A DNA stretch of 64,000 nucleotides from Pseudoalteromonas sp. Z1A8 (lineage in GTDB: Bacteria > Pseudomonadota > Gammaproteobacteria > Enterobacterales > Alteromonadaceae), in NCBI RefSeq assembly GCF_011378855.1, contig NZ_WTLB01000001.1, positions 62,001-126,000 of the forward strand, written 5' to 3'. Under the pieces are notes generated by a model, which saw only the letters and a list, made by a program, of their open reading frames with translations, was not told the DNA's origin and did no database searches. How positions within the stretch are numbered: the stretch's first letter is position 1; every line of letters begins with the position of its first letter. Below, one piece after another: positions 47,067 to 56,137 of this stretch. A program made the position numbers and the translations under genes.

Positions 47067-48176
47067 TTAATCATCAAACACGACGACACCTTTAGCGATA
47101 CGCCCTGCTAGCATGTCGTCAAAGCCTGTTTGTAACTCATCTAACGAGTAAGTTTTTGTGACTAGCTCATCGAGCTTGAGCTTTTTTGCGTCATAAAGGT
47201 CTAGTATTTGAGCAAAGTCGCGCTTAGGATTACATTGCCCGTAGAGCGGATTTATATAAATTTTATCCCACTCAAATAGTTCGCAATCAAAATCTATTTT
47301 TTGCTCAATGCCACTCACTTGTACCGCAACTCCCGCGCTGCGTATTAATGCTAATGGCGCTGAACCAAGTGCCGGCACTGCTGTACACTCAAAGGCATAA
47401 TCGGCTCCGCGACTATTTGTTAGCGCTTTAACTTCGTTTATCATGTGAACTAAATCAGGGTCATACTTTTTAGCAAGTACGGTATGTGTAGCACCAAATG
47501 CTTTAGCTTGTGTTAATCGCTCCGGTGACAAATCAATTGCTATTATTTTAGCGGCGCCTGAAATTGCAGCCCCTTGTATTGCATTTAGTCCTACGCCTCC
47601 ACAGCCTAATACGGCCACTGAAGAACCTGCTTTTACTTTAGCTGCATTAACTACTGATCCGTAACCGGTCATTACGCCGCAACCAACAATACTGGCACTT
47701 GGAAAAGGAATGTCACTGTGTATTTTTATAACTGCAGCAGCCTTAACGACGGTGTATTCGCTCATCGTACCTAAATGAAATGAGCGCTCTAAGCTATTGC
47801 CATTATGCTCACACGCTTGTTTACCTGCGTGTCCGCATAAACCATTGCCAGTTACGGGGCTATTTACTTCACAAATGTGTAAATTACCCTCTTGGCACTG
47901 GAAACACTCACCACACGGAATTGCCCAATTTAGTATTACTTTATCGCCGATAGTAAATTCCGTTATACCTTCGCCCAACTCAATAACGGTTCCTGCGCCT
48001 TCATGACCAATGATAAATTTTTTATTCCACGTTTTAATTGAATCCCAATCTGTATGACAAATACCTGAGGCTTTTATTTTAATTTTTACTTCGCCAGCAC
48101 TTGGTTTTCCGACATTAACGGTATCGAAGAAAAAACCGCCTTTTCCATCTGCAATTGCAGCTTTTGCCTTGTACAT
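47067..48176 (-). CDS. Zinc-dependent alcohol dehydrogenase, class III-like
   Basis: A 369-residue medium-chain dehydrogenase. The start at 48176 is chosen because AGGAG lies five bases upstream; the frame runs open to 48299 but then overlaps the divergent araC gene. It has the catalytic zinc Cys in CHTDWD, GHEGAGTV, the structural zinc cluster CGECFQCQEGNLHIC, a second catalytic Cys in GCGVMTG and the NAD motif GCGGVGLNA. Length and motifs match the class III/formaldehyde dehydrogenase group. Together with the downstream esterase it would oxidise formaldehyde released by the P450 demethylase; a different alcohol substrate cannot be excluded. Confidence 0.85.
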   Translation of the reverse strand: MYKAKAAIADGKGGFFFDTVNVGKPSAGEVKIKIKASGICHTDWDSIKTWNKKFIIGHEGAGTVIELGEGITEFTIGDKVILNWAIPCGECFQCQEGNLHICEVNSPVTGNGLCGHAGKQACEHNGNSLERSFHLGTMSEYTVVKAAAVIKIHSDIPFPSASIVGCGVMTGYGSVVNAAKVKAGSSVAVLGCGGVGLNAIQGAAISGAAKIIAIDLSPERLTQAKAFGATHTVLAKKYDPDLVHMINEVKALTNSRGADYAFECTAVPALGSAPLALIRSAGVAVQVSGIEQKIDFDCELFEWDKIYINPLYGQCNPKRDFAQILDLYDAKKLKLDELVTKTYSLDELQTGFDDMLAGRIAKGVVVFDD

Positions 48177-48212
48177 GTAGACTCCTAAGTCTCTAAATAT
48201 AAGTATTATGTT

Positions 48213-49067
48213 ATGAAGCAACCGACAATTTACTGTGAACCGTTTTGTATAAAAGACGGTTACGATTTCGAAATTCATCATGTAAGTTATCTTCAGCACG
48301 ATAGCTATTCATGTTTTATGCACTTTCATCAGGTGCATGAATTTATATTTTTTGAACAAATTGACGGCACTTATTTTTATCATCAAGGTGAATCGATTCT
48401 TTCTGATTTTGAGGCCGTTTTTACACCCGCTATGGAAACCCACGACTTTGCTTTAAATCCGCGCCCTAAATCTTGGTATATTGTGCAATTTATGCCTGAA
48501 CGCCTTAATAATCAGGCCTTACAAGAATTTATAGAATTACTAAAAACTGGTTTGCATTTAAGCTTTAGCATTGAAATACAAAAAAGGATTCATAAGTTGC
48601 TCGCTTGGATGCTTAGCGAATTTAACGAAAATCCTAAAAGTAAAACCTGTGCTCAACTGTTTGATAGCTTAATCACTATGGTGTGCGAATATGGTAAAAG
48701 CAGTTTATCTAAGCAGCAAACGTCATTAAGTAGCTCAGCAAGTTTTAAAAAGCTTGCTCCGGTAATTAATGAGCTTAAAACAAATAACGGCCTTAACCTG
48801 TCACTTGAGCAAGCCGCAGCCCTTTGCCATTTATCACCTTCGTATTTTTCAAGGGTATTTAAAAAGCACTTTAGAGTGCCGTACTCCGACTACCTTATTC
48901 AGCACAAGTTATATAGCGCTGCCCGCTTACTTGGGCAAAGTGATGTTTCGGTGACTGATATAGCTTACGATTTAAGCTTTTCTAGCCCCTCGTATTTTAT
49001 TAAGCAGTTTAAAAATCACTTTAAAGTAACTCCGCATCAGTATCGACAGCAGTTACGTCTCAAATAA
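48213..49067 (+). CDS. AraC-family transcriptional regulator
   Basis: A 284-residue regulator with an N-terminal cupin-like sensor (HFHQVHEFIFFEQ) and a C-terminal double helix-turn-helix (residues about 190-284; LSLEQAAALCHLSPSYFSRVFKK and VTDIAYDLSFSSPSYFIKQF). Start codons of this gene and the divergent dehydrogenase are only 36 bp apart, and its end overlaps the ferredoxin reductase gene by 15 bp. It is the natural candidate to activate the P450/dehydrogenase/GH86 module, perhaps in response to methylated galactose. Confidence 0.9.
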   Translation: MKQPTIYCEPFCIKDGYDFEIHHVSYLQHDSYSCFMHFHQVHEFIFFEQIDGTYFYHQGESILSDFEAVFTPAMETHDFALNPRPKSWYIVQFMPERLNNQALQEFIELLKTGLHLSFSIEIQKRIHKLLAWMLSEFNENPKSKTCAQLFDSLITMVCEYGKSSLSKQQTSLSSSASFKKLAPVINELKTNNGLNLSLEQAAALCHLSPSYFSRVFKKHFRVPYSDYLIQHKLYSAARLLGQSDVSVTDIAYDLSFSSPSYFIKQFKNHFKVTPHQYRQQLRLK

Positions 49068-50330
49068 ATGAGGTTTTGCAAGCGATATCGTTAAGTCGTT
49101 CAATACTTTTTTGTTTACTTTTAAACTCTGCTTAATAGCTTGTGTGCCCAGTACATAGGCCTTTGCATGATTAACAGCTTCTACACAAAGTAGTGAATCA
49201 TTATTAAAATACCAAAGAGAAAATTGATCGTTCGCTTCTTGGCGCTTAATAATCTCGTTATAGCCTTGTGATAAACCTACTATTTGTAATTTATATTCGT
49301 ATTGATCTGACCAAAACCAAGGGAGTGCAGGAGCTGACGTATTATTTTTAGCTAAAAACTGCGCAGCAACTTTAGCTTGGTCAACTGCGTTTTGTACCGA
49401 CTCAAGTCTGATCCAACGATTATAAATTTTATTAAAATGAATAGTGCAATCACCAATTGAGTAGATATCAGGGTGTGATGTTTGGCATACGTCATTTACT
49501 TTTATGCCTTGCTCAACCACCAGCTCAGCATCTGTTGCAAGTTGTGTATTTAGCCTTACACCTACGCCAATTAAAATAAAATCGGCGGGATACTCACTGC
49601 CATCACTACATTGCACATAATGTTTATTGTTTGTGTGCTTAATTTGTACAATATCTTTTGCTGTTTGCAGGTCTACCCCCTTCGTTTTGTGTAAATCAGT
49701 TAAAAAGTTAGACATAGCAGATGATGTGACTCGCGATAGTATTTTTTCTTGTTTTTCGATAACCGTTACTTTAGCGCCAAGTGCTATAAAGGATGATGCC
49801 GATTCAAGGCCAATGTAACCACCACCTATGATGACAACATCTTTATCAACACTTGAATTCAATGCTGTTTTTATCGCAACTGCGTCTGCGTGTGTTCGCA
49901 TCGCAAAATAGTGAGGGTTGCCATATTCGTCAACAGTTTCACTAAGGCCTTTAATGGGGGGTATAAAGGGCGAGCAGCCAGTCGCGATCACTAATTTATC
50001 AAAATCTAGTTGTTTATTATTTTTAAGAGTCACTGTTTTGTTTTGCTTGTCAATTGCAGTAACACGTTCACCTAAACATAAATCTATATGGTTATCTGTA
50101 TAGGTTTTTAGTACTTTTAAAGGCGTTGATTTTACCTCTAACGATTGCAGCGTTTTTTTAGAAAGCGGCGGCCTGTGATAAGGCAACTCTAAATCACTAT
50201 CAAGTAATGTTATTTTACCTAGCCAACCTTGCTGGCGTAAGTTAAATGCAAAATTAACCCCACCATGGCTGGCACCAATAATTACAACACTTTGCTGCAG
50301 CCTGTTTGATTCTAATTGTGTGTTTTGCAT
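49053..50330 (-). CDS. FAD-dependent ferredoxin reductase of P450 system
   Basis: A 425-residue NAD(P)H:ferredoxin reductase of the putidaredoxin/rhodocoxin reductase type. It has an N-terminal FAD motif VVIIGASHGGV, LPYHRPPLSK, the NAD motif VVIIGGGYIGLE and the IYSIGDCT segment. It lies 16 bp after the 2Fe-2S ferredoxin gene and completes a three-component electron chain NAD(P)H to reductase to ferredoxin to P450. The 3' end overlaps the convergent araC gene by 15 bp. Confidence 0.92.
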   Translation of the reverse strand: MQNTQLESNRLQQSVVIIGASHGGVNFAFNLRQQGWLGKITLLDSDLELPYHRPPLSKKTLQSLEVKSTPLKVLKTYTDNHIDLCLGERVTAIDKQNKTVTLKNNKQLDFDKLVIATGCSPFIPPIKGLSETVDEYGNPHYFAMRTHADAVAIKTALNSSVDKDVVIIGGGYIGLESASSFIALGAKVTVIEKQEKILSRVTSSAMSNFLTDLHKTKGVDLQTAKDIVQIKHTNNKHYVQCSDGSEYPADFILIGVGVRLNTQLATDAELVVEQGIKVNDVCQTSHPDIYSIGDCTIHFNKIYNRWIRLESVQNAVDQAKVAAQFLAKNNTSAPALPWFWSDQYEYKLQIVGLSQGYNEIIKRQEANDQFSLWYFNNDSLLCVEAVNHAKAYVLGTQAIKQSLKVNKKVLNDLTISLAKPHLFET

Positions 50331-50346
50331 AATGATGCCTATTTTA

Positions 50347-50655
50347 TTAGTTAGCGACTACAAAGGTCATGCCATCAATAGCCTCAGTAACCTCAATTTG
50401 ACAGCATAAACGGCTATACTGTGTAACGTTGTCGTCAAGCTCTAACATGTCGCTTTCTATTTCCTCTGGTTGACCTATTTTTTCAAAATCATTTGGAGCT
50501 ACATAAATATGACATGTTGCGCATGAGCAAACACCGCCGCAGTCGCCATCAATACCGCTAACACCATTAGCGGTTGCAAGCTCCATTAATGAACCACTAT
50601 CGCCTTCAACTTCAACTGCATCGTTTTTTTTGGTTATAAATATTACTTTCGCCAT
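50347..50655 (-). CDS. 2Fe-2S ferredoxin (adrenodoxin type)
   Basis: A 102-residue ferredoxin with the cluster ligands in CGGVCSCATC (Cys, then five residues, Cys, two residues, Cys) and the fourth in RLCCQI. It shuttles electrons from the reductase to the P450 encoded 60 bp upstream. GAGGA lies nine bases before the ATG. Confidence 0.93.
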   Translation of the reverse strand: MAKVIFITKKNDAVEVEGDSGSLMELATANGVSGIDGDCGGVCSCATCHIYVAPNDFEKIGQPEEIESDMLELDDNVTQYSRLCCQIEVTEAIDGMTFVVAN

Positions 50656-50715
50656 CGTATTAATCCTCTACTTTTACTTGTTACTGTATTTATTTAACTA
50701 TTTTCTACGGTGTTT

Positions 50716-51888
50716 TTATTTTGATTTAAAGCTAACGTGCAGACTGTTAAAGCCTACCTTTCTTGAAAACTCACCGAGTTTTTCAATATTTTCATCTGCT
50801 TTTATTGTCTCTATTTGAGCAACTTTATTAGCAAGTGATAACACTAGTTGACGTAGAATTTGGCGGGCATGCGTTGCGCCCAAACAATTGTGATGGCTAA
50901 AACCAAAACTAATATGCGGGTTAACTTTTCGATCGAAGTCGACATTGTTGGGATCTTTGAATACCTTTTCATCGCGATTAGCCGACGCCCAACATAACGA
51001 AACTCGTGTGTCGGCTTTTATAGCGTGCTCACATACGCTTGTGTCTTGCGTAGCGACACGGCCCATTTGCGTAAGCGGCGAAAAATAGCGAATTAGTTCT
51101 TCTACGGCCCTGTTTAATATTTCAGGCTGATCATCAATACGCTTTAAATCGCTGATGTTTTCGCTAAAGTAGGCAATAGAGTTTGTGATCGCGTTTATAA
51201 CGGTGTCGCGCCCCCCTGCAAAGGTGAGGATCATCACACCTTTTATTTCTTCTTTACTCAGCTTTTTACCGTTCGCCTCTGAATTTAAAAGCACTGAATA
51301 TAAATCATCACCAGGGTTTAAAATGGCGTTTTCTATTTGCTCATCAATGTAGTTGTATAGAATATTGGCTTTATCGCCATCAAGGTCACTGCCTTCACTT
51401 CTAAATACATGAGTACCCCAATCTATCCATGTTTGTGCTTTATCCATTGAGGTATTAAGTAAAAGCGTTAACGCTTTAGATTGAAGTGGTAAAGCAAATT
51501 GTGACACCACATCAAACGACTCTGCTTTAAAGGCGTTTTCAATGGTTTCATCAATAATGGTTTGTAAACGCGCTTGGTAACATTCATCTAGTGGGCGTTT
51601 AAACCAAGGGTTTAATAGTTCACGAAAACCGCCGTGCTCAGGCGGGTCTACTTCAAATGGAATTTGGCGTGTTTCACGTATTGCCACTTCTGATGGAATT
51701 ACAATACGTCCAGGTTTAGCACCCGATTGAAAAACAGCACAATTATGCGCTGCTTTTCGTACATCTTTTAAGCCTAAGATCATATTTACAGGATCGTTTT
51801 GGTCATCCATTTGACCCATTCCTGTTACTCTTCGTTGCTGTGCAAACGCATCGGGAAACTCGCTAATACCAGTTACTTTTGACGTCAT
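50716..51888 (-). CDS. Cytochrome P450, probable 6-O-methyl-D-galactose demethylase
   Basis: A 390-residue bacterial P450. It has the I-helix motif FAGGRDT, the ExxR pair in EELIRY, and a haem-binding loop FGFSHHNCLG with ligand Cys335, where the usual glycine four residues before the cysteine is serine. P450s in operons with a 2Fe-2S ferredoxin and reductase in porphyran loci of marine bacteria (Zobellia, Formosa) oxidatively demethylate 6-O-methyl-D-galactose to galactose and formaldehyde. The order P450-ferredoxin-reductase and the agar/galactose context support the same role here. Direct identity with those enzymes is from memory, not alignment. Confidence 0.87.
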   Translation of the reverse strand: MTSKVTGISEFPDAFAQQRRVTGMGQMDDQNDPVNMILGLKDVRKAAHNCAVFQSGAKPGRIVIPSEVAIRETRQIPFEVDPPEHGGFRELLNPWFKRPLDECYQARLQTIIDETIENAFKAESFDVVSQFALPLQSKALTLLLNTSMDKAQTWIDWGTHVFRSEGSDLDGDKANILYNYIDEQIENAILNPGDDLYSVLLNSEANGKKLSKEEIKGVMILTFAGGRDTVINAITNSIAYFSENISDLKRIDDQPEILNRAVEELIRYFSPLTQMGRVATQDTSVCEHAIKADTRVSLCWASANRDEKVFKDPNNVDFDRKVNPHISFGFSHHNCLGATHARQILRQLVLSLANKVAQIETIKADENIEKLGEFSRKVGFNSLHVSFKSK

Positions 51889-52336
51889 AATGAAACCTAA
51901 TTTCTATTATTAATCTATTTTTGATACACCATTTTAATCACAACTTAATGATACAAATACACGGATTTGGCTTAAAAATGGTAATTTGATGCTCTTTATT
52001 GCTATTTTTAAAATATAAAAAAAGCCAGCAATTTAAGCTGGCTTTGGTGGGGTTGTGAGAGCCCCTAACTAATTAATTTAAAGCATTGAAATAAAACTAT
52101 TCTCGGCGTTAATTACAACCATCGGGTTTACAGCAGACTTAGCAATTTGGGTTTGTGTAAAATAATCAATAGTTGCAATACTAATCACAATTTAACTTTA
52201 TAAAAGCGTCCACAAAATCAGTATTCATAAATTTAATCTTATGACAAAGAGGTAATTATTCATTCCTTGATAAATAATCTCTACGCTGAATTTGTGGACA
52301 CACAACAACTCTTTTCTTTTGTTACTAATTTTTGTA
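51889..52336. other. 448-bp gap between cycloisomerase-like and P450 genes
   Basis: The gap holds a terminator (52016-52045) and the presumed P450 promoter region, in which I see no regulon palindrome. A 36-codon minus-strand reading near 52083-52190 is too short and start-less to call a gene. Nothing else is recognisable. Confidence 0.5.
52016..52045 (-). terminator. Intrinsic terminator upstream of P450 operon
   Basis: In the minus direction AAAGCCAGC, a seven-base loop TTAAATT and GCTGGCTTT are followed by a run of T. It lies about 290 bp past the cycloisomerase-like gene and insulates the P450 operon from it. Confidence 0.75.
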
Positions 52337-53446
52337 TTACGACTGTTTAATTAAATGCTTTTTCACTAGTTGAGGGTCAAATTCTACACCCGTACCTATT
52401 ATATCTGGAGCGCATGCTTGGCCATTTTTAAGCCTTAAAGGACGTGTTGTATATTCATCTATAGGGAATGAATGAACTTCTAAAAAGCCAGCATGAGGCT
52501 GAGATGCTAACAGTGAGACATGTAACTCGTGCATGCCATGGCTACAAATTGGCAAGTTGTGTGTATATGCCATACTTGCCACGTGTAACCACCCCGTAAT
52601 ACCGCCAATGTTTGACGCATCAGGCTGTAAAAAGCCTAACTTAGCTTGCTCAATCGCATAACCAAACTCGTGCAATGTATGCAAATTTTCACCCATTGCA
52701 AGCGGTATTGAAGTCGCTTGTGCTATGCGAGCAAAGCCTTTGTAATCATCAGGTATAGTCGGTTCTTCAAACCAGGTTATGTCGTATTTTTCAATTGATT
52801 TAGCAAAACGAATAGCTTGCTCAACAGTCATTGAGTAATTGGCATCTACCATAAGTATTTTATCTTTACCTATTAGCTCTCTTACTGCGGCTACACGTTC
52901 TATATCTTCTTTAAAGTTGGGTTTACCGACTTTAATTTTTACTGCATTAAAGCCACGATTTAAATAACCATCTATATTACTAAGCAGTTTTTCTTGGCTA
53001 AAGTTTAAATCTATTCCGCCTGCATAGCATTTTGTTTGGTCACTGCTACCACCCGCAACTTGCCATAATGGTGCATTTAAGCGCTTACACTTAATATCCC
53101 ACAGCGCTATATCAACTGCTGAAATCGCAAAGCTAAGTAGTCCACCTCGGCCAACATAATGAAGATCCCACTGCAATTTGTCCCAAATTGCCATGATAGA
53201 CATTGAATTTTTCCCAATTAATCCGGGCTTTATTTCATCGTTAAGGAGTGAATAAATTGCGCGACCACCTTTGCCGCCAGTGTAGGTATATCCCATCCCT
53301 TCATACCCGTCGTGAGTCATAATATGCAACGCAATAACTTCAAAGTGAGTGTGATCGCCATGCTTTGCATCACTTAACACTTCTGCTAGCGGAATTTGGT
53401 AATACTCAACTTTTACACTTTTGATTGTTTGTGATGATACTTTCAT
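52337..53446 (-). CDS. Enolase-superfamily enzyme, probable 3,6-anhydro-L-galactonate cycloisomerase
   Basis: A 369-residue mandelate racemase/muconate lactonising-type enzyme. The catalytic Lys pair is in KIKVGK, metal ligands are Asp in MVDANYS, Glu in WFEEP and Glu in AMGENLH, and the catalytic His is in [11 protein letters not shown]. Strings such as [22 protein letters not shown] and HYVGRGG resemble, as I recall it, the Vibrio sp. EJY3 anhydrogalactonate cycloisomerase, which opens the anhydro ring to 2-keto-3-deoxygalactonate. A regulon palindrome 35 bp upstream and adjacent agarase genes agree. Another sugar-acid dehydratase activity is the alternative. Confidence 0.85.
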   Translation of the reverse strand: MKVSSQTIKSVKVEYYQIPLAEVLSDAKHGDHTHFEVIALHIMTHDGYEGMGYTYTGGKGGRAIYSLLNDEIKPGLIGKNSMSIMAIWDKLQWDLHYVGRGGLLSFAISAVDIALWDIKCKRLNAPLWQVAGGSSDQTKCYAGGIDLNFSQEKLLSNIDGYLNRGFNAVKIKVGKPNFKEDIERVAAVRELIGKDKILMVDANYSMTVEQAIRFAKSIEKYDITWFEEPTIPDDYKGFARIAQATSIPLAMGENLHTLHEFGYAIEQAKLGFLQPDASNIGGITGWLHVASMAYTHNLPICSHGMHELHVSLLASQPHAGFLEVHSFPIDEYTTRPLRLKNGQACAPDIIGTGVEFDPQLVKKHLIKQS

Positions 53447-53480
53447 TAAGCCACCGAATTAGTTTACATGACACTGTTCA

Positions 53481-53490
53481 TTGTTAACAA
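53481..53490. promoter_or_regulatory. Regulon palindrome before cycloisomerase-like gene
   Basis: A perfect TTGTTAACAA (CATTGTTAACAATT) 35 bp upstream of the start codon on the minus strand. Confidence 0.68.
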
Positions 53491-53548
53491 TTTACAACAG
53501 GTGTTTGTTGTTGTAAAGGTTATCTGTTTAATTAAGCGAAATTATCCG

Positions 53549-53676
53549 AAGGTCTGTTGATCTTTGAGAATTAAAATTTGTTCAAACTCGAGGCTATTTA
53601 ATCGCAGCGTGAGATTTGTAACCTAGTGGCCTAAGTGAAAACCGAGCAAAGCTTCCGCGTCCTGCTCACGCCCCTT
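53549..53676. repeat. 128-bp repeat element, copy B
   Basis: A diverged relative of the element at 19705-19825 in the same orientation. The right end CACGCCCCTT is kept while the left end is degraded. It lies between the lactonase terminator and the cycloisomerase promoter and has no coding frame. Confidence 0.6.
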
Positions 53677-53707
53677 ACCTTCATTCATGTAGGCAACAAA
53701 GAGTAAA

Positions 53708-53742
53708 TAACCCCTATCAAGCGTGCTTATAGGGGCTTTAAT
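53708..53742 (-). terminator. Terminator of the interrupted lactonase gene
   Basis: CCCCTAT and ATAGGGG pair around an 11-base loop, with T-rich DNA following in the minus direction (TTATTT). It lies about 26 bp past the lactonase stop codon. Confidence 0.65.
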
Positions 53743-54000
53743 TTAACAATAGAATAACAAGACTATTTTAAATCAAGTGCCAATAGCTCTGTATGCGATG
53801 TTATATAAACGCGGTTTTGTGATTGGTTAAACGTTAGATTAGCACTAATATTTGGCATTTCAATTTGAGCTAGTAGCTCAGCATTTTTATTAAATAACCA
53901 TAACCCATTGGGACCTGTAGCAAATATAATCCCACTTTTATGTACCTTTAAACCATCTGGTAAGCCTTGGTCATGCTTAATTGCTGGTGGTAATTCTTGA

Positions 54001-54150
54001 CATCCTCCCCCACCTCGCTAAGCGCCTGAACAAGTTCAGGAAAGGAGGGGGATTCCGATTAGTTTAAAACCATCGGGGCTTTGTGATCACTCACAATGCA
54101 AGTTCCTGCTTCAACAAGCTGACTAATGTCAATCTCTCCACAGGCTAGAA
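54001..54150 (-). ncRNA. Predicted omegaRNA scaffold at the right end of the tnpB element
   Basis: In IS605-type elements the guide RNA covers the 3' end of tnpB and the right end, and runs into flanking DNA that serves as guide. Here the right-end stem-loops at 54001-54058 fit such a scaffold, and the guide would begin at about 53999 or 53996 on the minus strand, in lactonase sequence. The 5' boundary is a guess; presence is inferred from the family. Confidence 0.45.
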
Positions 54151-55285
54151 CGCGATGACCTCGCGCTAAAATATTTAATGCGCCAACATGATCCGCATTA
54201 TTTTGATAACAGCACTTCACACACTCAAACTTAGACTGCGTTAATCGGTTATCTTTTGATTGATGATCACACGCCGGACACGTTTGACTGGTATGTTTCG
54301 GATCAACAAAAATAACCTGACCGCCGAGCCAATCCTGCTTATATTTCAGCATCTCTTTAAACATTCCCCATCCTTGATTGAGAATGACGCGGTTTAAGCC
54401 AGATTTTTGTTTTACCATTTTTCCATACTGCTCACTGTTGCCTTTGCTGTTTTTCGTCATATTTCTAATTTTAAGATCTTCTAGCACGATGATTGCGTGG
54501 CTTTTGCTCAACTGTGTTGAGATCTTATGTAATTTGTCATGACGAATATTGGCAACTTTCGTATGAAATGTTGTGATCTTTGCTTTTAATTTTTTCCAGT
54601 TACTTGAAAATTTCACTTTTCTAGCAAGTTTCTTCTGTAATCGTTTGATCCTGATTGTCTGTTTACTGGTATCTATCGGCTCCACAAAACTGCCATCAGA
54701 AAGGGTAATTAGGCGTTTCACGCCTAAATCTCCGCCAATCATGGCGTTTGATGGGTGCTTAGGTGGTGCGACTTCTTGTTCAACTTGGATTGAAACAAAC
54801 CAGTGCTTACCTTTTTGTGAAACAGTGACGTTTTTAGCTTTACCTAAAATAGCTTGGCTTTTTCTAACATTAACCCAACCGATTTTAGGTAAAAAAATAC
54901 GTTTCCCATTCTTGTCGATTTTAAAGCCTTGAGGAAAACTAAAGCTATTCACCTCTCCTTTTTTCTTAAAAGTAGGCATCCGTTTGAGTGGTTGGTTTTT
55001 ATCGAATGCGTCTTTAAAGGCGCGTTCAAGCTGTTTTAATGTTTGTTGGATAGTTTGTGCGGGCGATAGTATTAAAAAGCCATACTCCTCGCTTTTCTTC
55101 CAAAGTTTGGAAAAGAAATCCAACTCTTGGTAGTAGCAAATCTTTTGCTTATTCTGTAACTTAAATAAGTTAATCGCTAAGGCTTTATTCCACAAGAATC
55201 GACAATTTCCCGCATATTGCGCCATTTTAGCGTTAATATCGGGTGTTGTTTTTAAGCGGAATTTATAAGCTTTGCGAATAATCAC
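54059..55285 (-). CDS. tnpB: TnpB, RNA-guided nuclease of IS605/IS1341 element
   Basis: About 408 residues from a GTG at 55285 (VIIRKAYKFRLKT, the usual TnpB beginning); the open frame runs to 55333. The RuvC-like acidic residues are all present: Asp in GGDLGVKRL, Glu in IVLEDLKIRNM and Asp in NADHVGALNIL. A zinc finger CPAC...CVKC lies between the second and third. The protein therefore looks active. TnpB uses an RNA from the right end of its element to cut the empty donor site, which favours retention of the element. Flanks are the two lactonase halves. Confidence 0.9.
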   Translation of the reverse strand: MIIRKAYKFRLKTTPDINAKMAQYAGNCRFLWNKALAINLFKLQNKQKICYYQELDFFSKLWKKSEEYGFLILSPAQTIQQTLKQLERAFKDAFDKNQPLKRMPTFKKKGEVNSFSFPQGFKIDKNGKRIFLPKIGWVNVRKSQAILGKAKNVTVSQKGKHWFVSIQVEQEVAPPKHPSNAMIGGDLGVKRLITLSDGSFVEPIDTSKQTIRIKRLQKKLARKVKFSSNWKKLKAKITTFHTKVANIRHDKLHKISTQLSKSHAIIVLEDLKIRNMTKNSKGNSEQYGKMVKQKSGLNRVILNQGWGMFKEMLKYKQDWLGGQVIFVDPKHTSQTCPACDHQSKDNRLTQSKFECVKCCYQNNADHVGALNILARGHRVLACGEIDISQLVEAGTCIVSDHKAPMVLN

Positions 55286-56137
55286 ACTGTTATTATATAC
55301 AGTCAATAAAAAAGGAACAACCCATTTAGTCACTTCGCGACTATCGCCTTATATCACCGACCTAAAGGAACGGTGTTTTACGGCAAAAGTTGTTGAAGTA
55401 CTCCTAGATAAAATAAAGATTTACTTATCACTGCACCGCTGTCATTTAAATCATACTGATACCACGCAGGTTTATTAGCATTAGATGCCGCCACATATAA
55501 GGTTTTATTATCAGCTGATAATGCGACCCCATTAGGATAAATAAGATCACGATCTAGCAAGGTAAGTTCCCCTGTATTTTTAAGTGAATATACCCCCTGA
55601 AACTTAAGCTCTTTGCCTTCATCATCTAATTGATTAGGTAAACCATAGGGTGGATCACTAAAATAAAGCATGCCTTGGTCGTTAAAAACGCCATCGTTTG
55701 GGCTGTTAAACTTTTGTCCATTATAATGACTTACAATTTGTAGGTATTGTGGTTTAGGCGTGCTTAATGGCGTCTTCATTTTTGATATAACACGTGAGCG
55801 CGATTGCAAAAGCACAAGCTCATTTTGTTTATTTACAATTAAACCATTTGAATAGCCACTATGCGCTAAGTACAAACTTGCACCTTTACCTGGTGTATAT
55901 TTATAAACCTGATGATTAGGTATATCAGAATATAATAAATATCCTCCTTGATTAACCCAAACCGGCCCCTCTAGCCAGTCATAACCCGAAGCGAGGGTTT
56001 TAACATGGCTATTTAAGTTAAGCACTTCAAGCGCTTGCTCATTAAATATTTTGTAGGGGCCTTGCTCGAATAAAAGTGTGTTACTTTGCTTAGCAGATAC
56101 ACCCAAACAGAAAACACACACAGCGCTTAGTATATAT

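Larger units (their letters stand above)
54000..55407 (-). mobile_element. IS605/IS1341-type insertion carrying only tnpB
   Basis: An element of about 1.4 kb inserted in the lactonase gene without target duplication. The left end (about 55320-55407) has a hairpin with CACCG / CGGTG arms; the right end (54001-54058) has a long stem between CCCCCTCC and GGGGGAGG enclosing CCTGAA-CTTG-TTCAGG. No tnpA is present, so it needs a transposase in trans. The target side reads TTTTAT before the left end. The right boundary is uncertain by three bases; both choices restore the lactonase frame. Confidence 0.85.

Noticed and set aside
52083-52190. 36-codon minus-strand reading with a slight PAS-like look
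   Set aside because: No good start codon, no ribosome-binding site and too short to support a domain; possibly chance or a very old remnant.
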